A DNA stretch of 64,000 nt from Chloroflexota bacterium (GTDB lineage: Bacteria; Chloroflexota; Anaerolineae; Anaerolineales; Villigracilaceae), in the NCBI GenBank assembly GCA_016235445.1, contig JACRLB010000029.1:62001-126000 (forward strand). The letters run 5' to 3'. This document shows, in pieces, positions 51,132 through 58,778 of this stretch. The notes beneath the pieces were generated by a model. The model saw only the letters and a list, made by a program, of their open reading frames with translations. It was not told where the DNA came from and searched no databases. The stretch's first letter is position 1; every line of letters starts with the position of its first letter. Made by a program: the position numbers and the translations under genes.

Positions 51132-52805
51132 ATGCCGAAAATTTTTAGCTGGTCCTGGTCGCTGGGGCGTTTGCGGGGTGTGGATATTCGCTTTCATTTT
51201 TCCGTCCTGTTCAGTATCCCAATCGCCTATTATCTCTTCAAACCAGCGGATTTTCGCGGAGCGGTTGAAGCCTTGCTATGGGTGGGCGGGTTTCTGCTTT
51301 TTATTTTCCTGCACGAACTCGGGCACACCTTTGCCGCCCAGCTTGCAGGCGTGGAAGTGAAAAGCGTTTTCGTCTGGCTGTTGGGCGGGTTGACCCACCT
51401 TGCCTACAAACCAGAAAAGCCCGCCCATAATTTGTTCATTGCCGCGGCAGGGCCGCTTGTGAACATGGTTCTCGCCTTCTTATGTGTTGCGGCATATATC
51501 CTGCTCTACATTTTTTTCCTGCCTTATTCCGATAATGTCGAACTCTTCCTTTGGGTGCAGACCTTCGCCAATTTATTTTTCTCACTCGCCTTGTTGAATG
51601 TGATCCTGATCGGCTTCAACCTTCTGCCTGTCTATCCGCTGGACGGGGGCAACATCCTTCACGCCGTTATGGAAATGCTCTTCGGAAAACCCAGCGCAGA
51701 TTGGATCACGCTCGTGGTCAGCATCCCCTTTCTTTTTATTTTGATCATCTTTGGAATTGTCACACGCGATTATATTCTGCTTGGCTTTTGCGTCATCATG
51801 GCGCTGGCGGTCAGTTCGTTGAACCGCTCCCTGTTGCGCAGAATCAACCTGGGTGTGAATTATCTTTTCAGGCGCGCGGGATATTATTACATGCTCGGTG
51901 ATTACGAACGCGCCGCCCAGCATTACACCCACGACATCGAAAAACACCCTGCGCATCTCATCGATCATTATCTTGCGCGCGCAAGCTGTTATCTGTTAAT
52001 GGGTCAAAAGGAACGCGCGCTGGCGGATATAGACCGCGCTTTGAAGATGGCGCCAAACCATGCCTTCGCAATGGAGTTGCGCGGCGAGGTATACGCGTTG
52101 GAAAAAAATTACGATGCCGCCCTGGAGTTGTTCTCCCGCGCCCAAAACATCAACCCCCATTGGGCGGTCCCTTATTTCGACCGCGCTTCGATCCTGCTCG
52201 ACCGCAGTGAGTTTCAACCCGCGCTCGAAGAATTGAACAAAGCCATTTCCCTGCAGGGACGGATGCCGCTTTTTTATCTGGTTCGCTCGCTCGCGCATTT
52301 CAGGCTTGGCAATCTCGAGTCCGCGCGCAAAGACCAGAATCTGGCGGTGCAGTTCTCGCCAGCCGATGCGCTGGTGATGGCCGATATCAACCTCATGCTG
52401 TACGAAAACAACCTGGATTGGGCAGAGGATTTTTACACCCGCATCCTTTCGAAAAATCCACGCGATGTACTTGCGCTTCATGGCCGCGCGGACGCCTGCC
52501 GCATGAACAATGAGCATCTACCAGCTATTGACAGCTACACCCGCGCCATTGAGATCGATCCGCGCGAAGTCCGATTGTATCTGGGGCGCGGTAAATCCTA
52601 TTTGGCTTTGAATGAATCTGAAAAAGCAAAAACCGATTTTGAGAAAGCCAAATCACTGACAGATAAATTACACCAGAAAAGACAGGCGGAAGAATTAATA
52701 AAGACCCTAAAGGTTTTCCCGTCTGACTCGAGTCTTGACATGCAAGACTCTCTCTCTAAATATGACGATAGTTTGCATGAGAAACCTTTAGGGTCTGATG
52801 ATTAA
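51132..52805 (+). CDS. M50 (site-2 protease-like) membrane peptidase fused to TPR repeats
   Basis: 557 aa. Residues 1-230 are a six-helix M50 domain with FLHELGHTFAAQ (H61, E62, H65) and the third ligand in LLPVYPLDGGNIL. From about 250 there are at least six TPR units (YMLGDYERAAQHYTHDI, YLLMGQKERALADIDRAL, ADACRMNNEHLPAIDSYTRA). The last 32 residues (LKVFPSDSSLDMQDSLSK...) are encoded by a CCCTAAAGGT hairpin repeat. The start is ATG 51132, not the track start inside the RNase H end. It cleaves within membranes; the TPRs may bring in substrates. Confidence 0.88.
   Translation: MPKIFSWSWSLGRLRGVDIRFHFSVLFSIPIAYYLFKPADFRGAVEALLWVGGFLLFIFLHELGHTFAAQLAGVEVKSVFVWLLGGLTHLAYKPEKPAHNLFIAAAGPLVNMVLAFLCVAAYILLYIFFLPYSDNVELFLWVQTFANLFFSLALLNVILIGFNLLPVYPLDGGNILHAVMEMLFGKPSADWITLVVSIPFLFILIIFGIVTRDYILLGFCVIMALAVSSLNRSLLRRINLGVNYLFRRAGYYYMLGDYERAAQHYTHDIEKHPAHLIDHYLARASCYLLMGQKERALADIDRALKMAPNHAFAMELRGEVYALEKNYDAALELFSRAQNINPHWAVPYFDRASILLDRSEFQPALEELNKAISLQGRMPLFYLVRSLAHFRLGNLESARKDQNLAVQFSPADALVMADINLMLYENNLDWAEDFYTRILSKNPRDVLALHGRADACRMNNEHLPAIDSYTRAIEIDPREVRLYLGRGKSYLALNESEKAKTDFEKAKSLTDKLHQKRQAEELIKTLKVFPSDSSLDMQDSLSKYDDSLHEKPLGSDD
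52702..52796 (+). repeat. CCCTAAAGGT hairpin forming the M50-TPR C-terminus
   Basis: AGACCCTAAAGGTTT and AAACCTTTAGGGTCT are exact 15-bp inverse arms, with the CCCTAAAGGT core of the CTACCGTACAT elements. The outer CTACCGTACAT ends are missing. The whole unit is translated in frame as the protein's last residues. Confidence 0.8.
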
Positions 52806-52814
52806 GGAGAACTC

Positions 52815-53381
52815 ATGAAAACCGCATTACTGGTAATCGACGTTCAAAAAGACTATTTCCCCGGCGGCAAAATGGAATTGGTCAACCCGCTCGAGGCTGG
52901 GAAGAAAGCCTACATGCTCCTTCAATGCTTCCGCGAGCATGGCGGGCGTCACATCCACATTCAGCATATTGCGCTGAAACCCGATGCGCCCTTTTTTGTG
53001 AAAGGCACACCTGGCTCGGACATTCACGACTCTGCCGCGCATTTTGAAGGCGAGCCGATTGTGTACAAGCATTATCCCAACTCGTTCCGCGGGACGAATT
53101 TGCTGGAGATGCTGAAGGAGTGGGGAGTGGAACGAGTCGTCATCACTGGCATGATGACCCACATGTGCGTGGACGCCACCGCCCGCGCCGCCGCAGACTT
53201 CGGCTTTCAAGTGTGGGTCGCGGAAGATGCCTGCGCCACACGTGATTTGAAATATGGCGAAACCACGATTCCCGCGGACCACGTCCACAAGGCGTTTTTG
53301 ACGGCGTTGAAATCCTACGGGCAGGTGATGCTCTCGGAGCAGGTCATTGCGCAATTGGCGGCAGAGCAAACCCCGCGTTGA
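52815..53381 (+). CDS. Isochorismatase-like cysteine hydrolase
   Basis: 188 aa. The catalytic triad is D9 (LLVIDVQKDYF), K84 region (YKHYPNSFRGTNLLE) and the cysteine in ITGMMTHMCVDATARAA with the preceding cis-peptide. Relatives include nicotinamidases and N-carbamoyl hydrolases; FVKGTPGSDIHD gives no clear substrate. AAGGAG precedes the ATG, 9 bp after the M50 stop. Confidence 0.9.
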   Translation: MKTALLVIDVQKDYFPGGKMELVNPLEAGKKAYMLLQCFREHGGRHIHIQHIALKPDAPFFVKGTPGSDIHDSAAHFEGEPIVYKHYPNSFRGTNLLEMLKEWGVERVVITGMMTHMCVDATARAAADFGFQVWVAEDACATRDLKYGETTIPADHVHKAFLTALKSYGQVMLSEQVIAQLAAEQTPR

Positions 53382-53447
53382 GCGGGCGTGGCCGGGCTGT
53401 GGGGTCATTTTCTCAAGCAGGCGTTTGCCCTTTTCCAATGCATCATG

Positions 53448-53492
53448 AAAAATTCTGGAATCCATTCGCACGCGAATGGATTCCAGAATTTT
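53448..53492. terminator. Terminator, 20-bp stem
   Basis: AAAATTCTGGAATCCATTCG and its exact inverse flank a four-base loop. A- and T-runs at the ends make it bidirectional, serving the hydrolase and possibly arsM. Confidence 0.85.
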
Positions 53493-53499
53493 ACGTTAC

Positions 53500-53668
53500 T
53501 TTGACAATGTCACATTAAGACTGAAACCAAAGTACAAAACCACGAAGTGTCACGAACGAAACCTTCGTTTTTAGCCTTTTGCTCTCCTTTGTGCCCCTTT
53601 GCCTGCACCGTGCAGCAGGCACGCGTGTGGACTTTGTGGTAAAGGTTTTGAAATGTGACATTGTCAAA
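53500..53668. mobile_element. 169-bp MITE-like element with TTTGACAATGTCACATT ends
   Basis: The 17-bp ends are exact inverse copies. Inside are CACGAAG and TTTGTGGTAAAGG words of the ACCACGAAG spacer repeat and GCCTGCACCGTGCAGCAGGC. No target duplication is clear (5 of 8). It ends 4 bp before the arsM stop. No ORF. Confidence 0.72.
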
Positions 53669-53672
53669 TTAC

Positions 53673-54485
53673 TTACGCAGGCTTGTAGGCTGTGATCTTT
53701 GCACTGTAGACTGCTTTGTAGATTGAATCACGCGGGTAGTCTTTCACGTCCAGTTTCATTTCGTCCAGCGCGCTGTCCACGGTTTGCTTGTCGAAGTAAA
53801 CGGGTTTGATGGAAATGTCTGTAAAGCCAACAGACTCCATCATGCCGATGTACTCCTTCGCTTCGACGGATCCAGCCACGCATCCCGCCCACGCGCTCAG
53901 GCTTTTTCGAACAGGCTCAGGCAGTTCACCGTCTGTCACGATGTCAGACACGGCGAGTTTGCCGCCAGGCGCAAGCGTTCGGAAGGCCTCGTTGAAAACC
54001 TTTTCCTTGTCCGGCGAGAGGTTGATGACGCAATTCGAGATGATGACATCCACAGTGTTGCTGTCTACGGGGAGGTCTTCGAGATAACCCTGCCTGAATT
54101 CGACGTTCGCCGCATTGACCCGCTTTGCGTTGGCTTGGGCGCGTTCGATCATTTCGGGGGTCATGTCCACGCCGATCACGCGTCCTTCTGGACCTACTTT
54201 CTGGGCGGCCAACAAACAGTCGAGTCCTGCGCCTGAGCCAAGATCAAGTACGATTTGTCCTGGTTTCAATGAGGCGAGTGTGATTGGGTCGCCACAGCCG
54301 TAGCTGGTGCTGGCTACATCGCTTGGGACGGTGGTGAGCAGGTCAACAGGGTAGAGACTGTTTTCGGGACTGCAACAACTGTCGCCACAGCAGGAAGCGG
54401 ATTTTTTAATCCGCTCGGCGTAATGCTCGCGAACCGTCTCATGGATGGGGGATGCCCCGAGAAGCGGGGTGGGGGATTGGGTCAT
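53673..54485 (-). CDS. arsM: Arsenite S-adenosylmethionine methyltransferase
   Basis: 270 aa. SAM motif VLDLGSGAGLDCLLAA with VIGVDMTPEMIERA. Cysteines expected to hold arsenite: CCGDSCCS near the N-terminus, YGCGDP, ISNCVINLSPD and SAWAGCVAGS. It methylates As(III) to volatile or exportable forms. Arsenical operators lie upstream of it and of arsR; AAAGGAG precedes the ATG. Confidence 0.93.
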   Translation of the reverse strand: MTQSPTPLLGASPIHETVREHYAERIKKSASCCGDSCCSPENSLYPVDLLTTVPSDVASTSYGCGDPITLASLKPGQIVLDLGSGAGLDCLLAAQKVGPEGRVIGVDMTPEMIERAQANAKRVNAANVEFRQGYLEDLPVDSNTVDVIISNCVINLSPDKEKVFNEAFRTLAPGGKLAVSDIVTDGELPEPVRKSLSAWAGCVAGSVEAKEYIGMMESVGFTDISIKPVYFDKQTVDSALDEMKLDVKDYPRDSIYKAVYSAKITAYKPA

Positions 54486-54506
54486 TTTTGGTCTCCTTTG
54501 TTTTAT

Positions 54507-54522
54507 ATAGATGATTGTCTAT
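54507..54522 (-). promoter_or_regulatory. ArsR operator before arsM
   Basis: ATAGATGATTGTCTAT: same ATAGA-N6-TCTAT arms as the arsR operator, overlapping the likely TATAAA -10 of arsM. No good -35 is visible. Confidence 0.72.
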
Positions 54523-54532
54523 GTATGTTGCT

Positions 54533-54571
54533 AAAAAAACGGGATGCATCTCGGCGCCGAGACTCATCCCG
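54533..54571 (-). terminator. arsR terminator
   Basis: CGGGATG and CATCCCG enclose a CTCGGCGCCGAG stem; the minus-strand product is followed by TTTTTTT. arsM therefore needs its own promoter. Confidence 0.85.
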
Positions 54572-54572
54572 A

Positions 54573-54884
54573 TTAAGCCTTGAGGGTTTGGATTAATTTT
54601 TCGGTGGTGATGCTTTCGGGCGCGAACTTGATCATCAACTGCCCACAGCAGATGGCGACGTTTTCCTGATTTAGTGAATAAAAAGTTTGCTTGCCTTCTT
54701 CGCGGACGGTGACGAGATCCGCATCGCGCAAAATGGCAAGGTGATGCGAGACGGTGGGCTGGGAGACATCCAGTTTCTCGACGATCTCATTGACCGAGAG
54801 TGAAGCGCAACAGCAGATTTTCATGATCTTCTGGCGCGTTTCGTCTGAGATGGCTTTGGCAAAGAGGACAGGGTTGAATTTCAT
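54573..54884 (-). CDS. arsR: ArsR family arsenic-responsive repressor
   Basis: 103 aa winged helix. MKICCCASLSVNEIVEKLDV is the position of the metal box (usually ELCVCDL); here three adjacent cysteines stand in. The recognition helix is SQPTVSHHLAILRDADLV. A second pair, ICCGQL, near the end could add a binding site. It should repress arsR and arsM until arsenite binds. The start lies 15 nt after the predicted transcription start. Confidence 0.93.
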   Translation of the reverse strand: MKFNPVLFAKAISDETRQKIMKICCCASLSVNEIVEKLDVSQPTVSHHLAILRDADLVTVREEGKQTFYSLNQENVAICCGQLMIKFAPESITTEKLIQTLKA

Positions 54885-54905
54885 CTGGGTGGTTTTCTAT
54901 GGGAT

Positions 54906-54933
54906 ATTATATAGATAAACGTCTATTTGTCAA
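54906..54933 (-). promoter_or_regulatory. arsR promoter with operator inside the spacer
   Basis: On minus: TTGACA, 16 bp, TATAAT, both at consensus. The 16-bp palindrome ATAGATAAACGTCTAT (54911-54926) fills the spacer, so ArsR binding would directly exclude polymerase. Confidence 0.82.
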
Positions 54934-55021
54934 TGGGTTTCGCCGAGTCGAAAATATACGAGAATGTTCACAAAACGCGAAAAGAATCTACTGCTCTTTT
55001 AAAGTTCACGCAGATTGGCGG

Positions 55022-55197
55022 ATAAAATATTTTGGCTCATGTGTAGACTCTGTGCGAAAGGCAAAACGCGAAATACGCAAATCAGGCAAATCACGCGAAT
55101 TTTTCGCGCAATTCGTTGAATTCGCGGCATTCGCATTAAGAATTTTAATACGATGCCAATCGCTTGCACACTCCTTACACATGAGCCAATATTTTAT
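55022..55197. mobile_element. 176-bp MITE-like element with GGCTCATGTGTA arms
   Basis: ATAAAATATTTTGGCTCATG at the left mirrors CATGAGCCAATATTTTAT apart from two extra T. Inside: CGCGAATTTTTCGCGCAATTC words. It fills the gap between arsR and the membrane protein at 55209. No target duplication seen. Confidence 0.7.
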
Positions 55198-55208
55198 GCC
55201 CCCGTCTT

Positions 55209-56213
55209 TTATTTCTGCGCTTTCACAAAGTATGCGCCAGTTACCATCCCCAGCCCAAGCAGGGCGAGCAATAATCCCTGCCATAAAATGGGAGCGAGCA
55301 ACGCCTTCAACATGGCAGAGGCCAGGTCACTGCCGTAATCGAGAAAAATAACGGGCAGGTAGGTGGGCATTCGGTTAACGAGCGCCCGTTGGAGAATGGC
55401 TCCAAATAAGGGTGCGCCGAGCAGGCCCATCACAAGCGCAAGCAGGCCAGTGATAAAAAATGGAACTCCCCACCAGCCCAGCCAATTCTTAAGCGACCTG
55501 ACCACAAGGAGCGTCAACCCCAGCAAAAAAGCGAGCGGCAAAATTGGGCTGAGCCGCATGAAGAACCTGGCGGATTTTAATCTTTGGCGCGGGTCATTTT
55601 GCGGCGGCGCGCTCATGATGATGACATCGTCTTGAATCGCCGCCCCTGCAACCTGCAATTGACTTTGTATGATCGGCGCCAGCGCGGGGCGCAGGTCGGC
55701 GGGCGGGTTGCAAAATTCGATCTCTCCGCCTGAAAGCATTCCCAGGGTCATTTGGGCGATCTGGTTCAGTGAGCAATCAGGCTGTGTGCCCAATATGGTG
55801 AAAACAGCCTGTACGCCTGCATCGCCTGCCATGCCCGCCTTCAACGGAGCCAGGTTCACCTGCGCCGAATCCGTTTGCATATTGAGGTAGGCAAAGGTTG
55901 AATTCAACGCTTCGTTTCCAATCGTTTCCAGCATCTCCGGCGGGAGCAGGGCCCGGAAGAAAGCCTCCCATGCGTCCGCGCTCATGCTTTGCATGATGAG
56001 CGGGAACTCGCTTTGGTCTGTATTCGAGGACCTGATTGCCTCTGCCATTAACGCGGGAATTTTTGTATAAAAATCATCCTGGGCAAATGCTTTCTGGTAG
56101 GTCTCCGCGGTGAAGGCCTTTCGGTCTATATTAAAAAGCAGGAGCGCGATCACGGCAGTGAACACAAATAGAATCGCGCAAAGTACGGCAAGCGTTTTCT
56201 TTAGCGTTTCCAT
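55209..56213 (-). CDS. Membrane protein, five helices, unknown
   Basis: 334 aa. Helix 1 (AVLCAILFVFTAVIALLLF) anchors an exported part of about 180 aa rich in methionine and alanine (FPLIMQSMSADAWEAFFRAL, LNMQTDSAQVNLAP, a PDCS/EFCNPP cysteine pair). Four C-terminal helices follow (FLLGLTLLVVRSL, GVPFFITGLLALVMGLLG, LKALLAPILWQGLLLALLGLG). The start is 4 bp after the amidohydrolase stop; one operon. No family recognised. Confidence 0.75.
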   Translation of the reverse strand: METLKKTLAVLCAILFVFTAVIALLLFNIDRKAFTAETYQKAFAQDDFYTKIPALMAEAIRSSNTDQSEFPLIMQSMSADAWEAFFRALLPPEMLETIGNEALNSTFAYLNMQTDSAQVNLAPLKAGMAGDAGVQAVFTILGTQPDCSLNQIAQMTLGMLSGGEIEFCNPPADLRPALAPIIQSQLQVAGAAIQDDVIIMSAPPQNDPRQRLKSARFFMRLSPILPLAFLLGLTLLVVRSLKNWLGWWGVPFFITGLLALVMGLLGAPLFGAILQRALVNRMPTYLPVIFLDYGSDLASAMLKALLAPILWQGLLLALLGLGMVTGAYFVKAQK

Positions 56214-56217
56214 GTCA

Positions 56218-58197
56218 TTATGCCTGTGTCAGTATTTCGATCAAATCCTGCGTTACGGCTTCGGCATCTCCCACGCCGAGCAGGTTCAATAACTCGCTCG
56301 CCAGCTCCGCTTTGCGGTCTGCGTCCTTGCGGCTCCACGTGCGGCTCTTGATCTCGAGGAAGTGTCCCATCTGCGGTTTCTTCACTTCATCGAGGTTGAT
56401 GAAGAACTCCGTGTTCTTATAACGGATGTGCCAGCGCAGGCGATTCTTTTCCACTGAAATTTCCTGTTTCGGTTTAAAGTATTCGCGATAGAAACGCGAG
56501 GTGTGCAGGGCGGGCGCAAGGAAGCGACTGCGTGAAAGCAAAACGTCGTGTCCGATCTCGCCCTCTCTTTGCTGGCCAAGCAGGGTCAAACGCGAGCGCA
56601 CATTTTCCACGTCACCTTTTGCGTTGATGAGATTATCTTCGCGAAAGCGCAAACGTCCCTGCGCTGGATCGTCGAACAGGAAATAATCATCGTATTGATG
56701 ATAACGTTTGTGCGCGGTGATTTCGATCTCCGCTCGCTTCATTTTCTGGACTAGTAAATCTGGTTCCGTTACCCTGACCTTTACCTGCACCTCGAACGAC
56801 TCCTGTTCCATCGAGCCGCCCAGCGCAATTAATTTTGAAAGGATGGACTGTTCGCGTTCGATCAGGAAGGCATCGATCTTTTGCGCCAGTTCGCGCGCCT
56901 GTTCCAACAAATCCTTTTCGTTCAATGTGAGCAGTTCGTGATTCAGCATCAACCATTTCCCATTCACCATCACATCCGTCACATCCGTGGATTTGGAAGC
57001 GAATACCAATTGAGCGTAGGCATTCTGCGGGTCGCGTCTGAAGCGGGGCGAGTTGTGGACGGGGGCGGTGTCGACAAGGATCAGGTCGGCGCGTTTGCCT
57101 GCTTCGAGCGAGCCTGTCAAATGTCCGATGTGAAGCGCCTGCGCTCCCATACGGGTAGCCATTAGGAGAGCGGTTACAGCGGGGACAACTGTCGGGTCGT
57201 TGGAGGATGCCTTCGCGACGAAAGAGGCGAGGCGCACTTCCTCGAACATATCAAGATCGTTATTCGAGGCGGGGCCATCCGTCCCGATGCCCACGTTGAG
57301 TCCGTTCTCGAGCATTTTTTGCACGGGAGCAAAACCGGAAGCGAGTTTTAGATTCGATGATGGGTTATGTGAGATGCCCGCATTGACATGTTGAAGCGTT
57401 TTGATTTCGCCAACGTCAATATGAACGCAATGCGCGGCAATGACTTTTGCCTCGAGCACGCCCTGTTTTTTGATGTATGGCACAACGGGCATGCCCTGTT
57501 CGTTGCGCATGGTTTCCACTTCGAATGCAGTTTCTGAAATATGGATGTGCAGGGGCACGTCGAATTCCTTTGCGATGTCGGCACAGGTGCGCAGGATTTC
57601 AGGCGTGGTGGAGTAGGGCGCGTGCGGCGCAATGGCAGGGACGATGAGGGGGTGGCCTTTCCATTTCTTGATGAACTCGCGGGCGTAGGCAATCGAGTCT
57701 TCAAACGCGGGTGCATCGGGAGCGGGGTACTTCATCACAGATTGTCCGCAGACTGCGCGCATGCCTGCATCTGCTGTGGCCTGGGCGATGTCATCTTCAA
57801 AGAAATACATGTCGTTGAAGGTGGTCACGCCACTGCGAATTTGCTCGGCGCAGGCGAGGGATGTGCCCAGCCGAACGAACTCAGGCGAAACGAATTCACG
57901 TTCCACGGGCAGCATGTAACCCATCAGCCAGACATCGAGCCGCAGGTCATCGGCGAGGCCGCGCAGGAGAGTCATCGGCACGTGCGTGTGCGCGTTGACC
58001 AGGCCTGGCATCAACACCTTGCCGCCGCAATCGATGATTTCATCGGCTGTATATTCTTTTGTGATCTCGGCTTCGAGTCCCACTGCAAGGATCGAATCCC
58101 CTTGGACCGCAACTGCGCCAGGGTCGTATTGGTTTAATTTGCCATCCATGGTGAGGACGATGGCGTTGGTGAAGAGTGTGTCTGCTTTTTGTGTCAT
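56218..58197 (-). CDS. Amidohydrolase (deaminase) fused to a CYTH domain
   Basis: 659 aa. Residues 1-450 match MtaD/SsnA-type deaminases of methylthioadenosine or S-adenosylhomocysteine: NAHTHVPMTLLRGLADDL, HIHISETAFEVE, AAHCVHID and GTDGPASNNDLD give the metal ligands. The last 190 residues are a CYTH (triphosphate tunnel) domain: SFEVQVKVRV replaces the ExExK start (second Glu is Gln), then QGRLRFRED, RLRWHIRYKNTEFFI and GHFLEIKSRTWS. CYTH enzymes use triphosphorylated substrates or make cAMP. The fusion is unusual, and the missing Glu may mean binding without catalysis. Confidence 0.88.
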   Translation of the reverse strand: MTQKADTLFTNAIVLTMDGKLNQYDPGAVAVQGDSILAVGLEAEITKEYTADEIIDCGGKVLMPGLVNAHTHVPMTLLRGLADDLRLDVWLMGYMLPVEREFVSPEFVRLGTSLACAEQIRSGVTTFNDMYFFEDDIAQATADAGMRAVCGQSVMKYPAPDAPAFEDSIAYAREFIKKWKGHPLIVPAIAPHAPYSTTPEILRTCADIAKEFDVPLHIHISETAFEVETMRNEQGMPVVPYIKKQGVLEAKVIAAHCVHIDVGEIKTLQHVNAGISHNPSSNLKLASGFAPVQKMLENGLNVGIGTDGPASNNDLDMFEEVRLASFVAKASSNDPTVVPAVTALLMATRMGAQALHIGHLTGSLEAGKRADLILVDTAPVHNSPRFRRDPQNAYAQLVFASKSTDVTDVMVNGKWLMLNHELLTLNEKDLLEQARELAQKIDAFLIEREQSILSKLIALGGSMEQESFEVQVKVRVTEPDLLVQKMKRAEIEITAHKRYHQYDDYFLFDDPAQGRLRFREDNLINAKGDVENVRSRLTLLGQQREGEIGHDVLLSRSRFLAPALHTSRFYREYFKPKQEISVEKNRLRWHIRYKNTEFFINLDEVKKPQMGHFLEIKSRTWSRKDADRKAELASELLNLLGVGDAEAVTQDLIEILTQA

Positions 58198-58256
58198 TCA
58201 GTTTCCTGTGTAAGTTAGCATAAGGGCGGCATGTCTGCCGCCCTTGAAGGGTATCA

Positions 58257-58478
58257 TTATGGTATTGCTAGCGCAGGCTCAATTTCAAAAATCACCCGCC
58301 CGGAGGTTTTTGCAAGGAAACGGCGGGCGTCTAGTATTTCCAGCCCAACCAGGCTTCCATCTGCGGCGTAATCGGCAATGATTTCTTCAGTGAGTTGGCG
58401 GTTTTCCACCAGACCAGTTTCAATGGACTGGAATTCAAGATACAGGGTATCCACTTCTGGATCGTAAGTTATCTTCAT
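58257..58478 (-). CDS. DUF2283 protein (antitoxin-like)
   Basis: 73 aa. MKITYDPEVDTLYLEFQS, VADYAADGSLVGLEILDA-like IADYAADGSLVGLEILDARR and a final FEIEP are the DUF2283 pattern. These proteins are often paired with a DUF4258 toxin, found here directly upstream with a frameshift. The ATG overlaps the upstream stop (ATGA). Confidence 0.82.
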   Translation of the reverse strand: MKITYDPEVDTLYLEFQSIETGLVENRQLTEEIIADYAADGSLVGLEILDARRFLAKTSGRVIFEIEPALAIP

Positions 58479-58752
58479 TTTATGTTCTCCTGATTACCGT
58501 AATAAACAATTACGGTAATTACTACAATTTGTTCCGCCTCTTCTACAAATATGACCTGGACTGTTTTGAAAGCATAGACTTGTTGATTGACTGGCGAAGG
58601 TTTATTGAAAGGGAAGGCTTTTCGGCATTGTCTTTTGGTTTCAAGCGCAGGTTTCATTCAGATGTTTGAATCGTTTCGACAACTTCCTGTTCGATGGCGC
58701 CGCGCATGGACATCCTCTTACGCGCATGGTTGGAGAAACGAATTGTCTTCAT
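58475..58752 (-). pseudogene. Frameshifted DUF4258 (RelE-fold-like) gene
   Basis: The frame from ATG 58752 encodes MKTIRFSNHARKRMSMRGAI...VVETIQTSE and then stops; the continuation in another frame reads KPALETKRQCRKAFPFN...VQVIFVEEAEQIVVITVIVY. Together these are a complete DUF4258 protein (start KxxxFSxHARxRM, end VVVTVxVYY). One missing base near 58656 (GAATGAAACC in place of GAATGGAAACC) separates them. The second half also has an ATG at 58657. Toxin function is probably lost, while the antitoxin-like partner is intact. Confidence 0.78.
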
Positions 58753-58778
58753 TGTTGCGGTCGATTATAGCATGTCCG

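Noticed and set aside
53492-53676. 8-bp target duplication for the TTTGACAATGTCACATT element
   Set aside because: Flanks TACGTTAC and TTACTTAC agree in only 5 of 8 positions without a gap.
58475-58752. Programmed frameshifting in the DUF4258 gene
   Set aside because: No slippery heptamer or pseudoknot is visible at the junction; a plain one-base deletion or sequencing error explains it.
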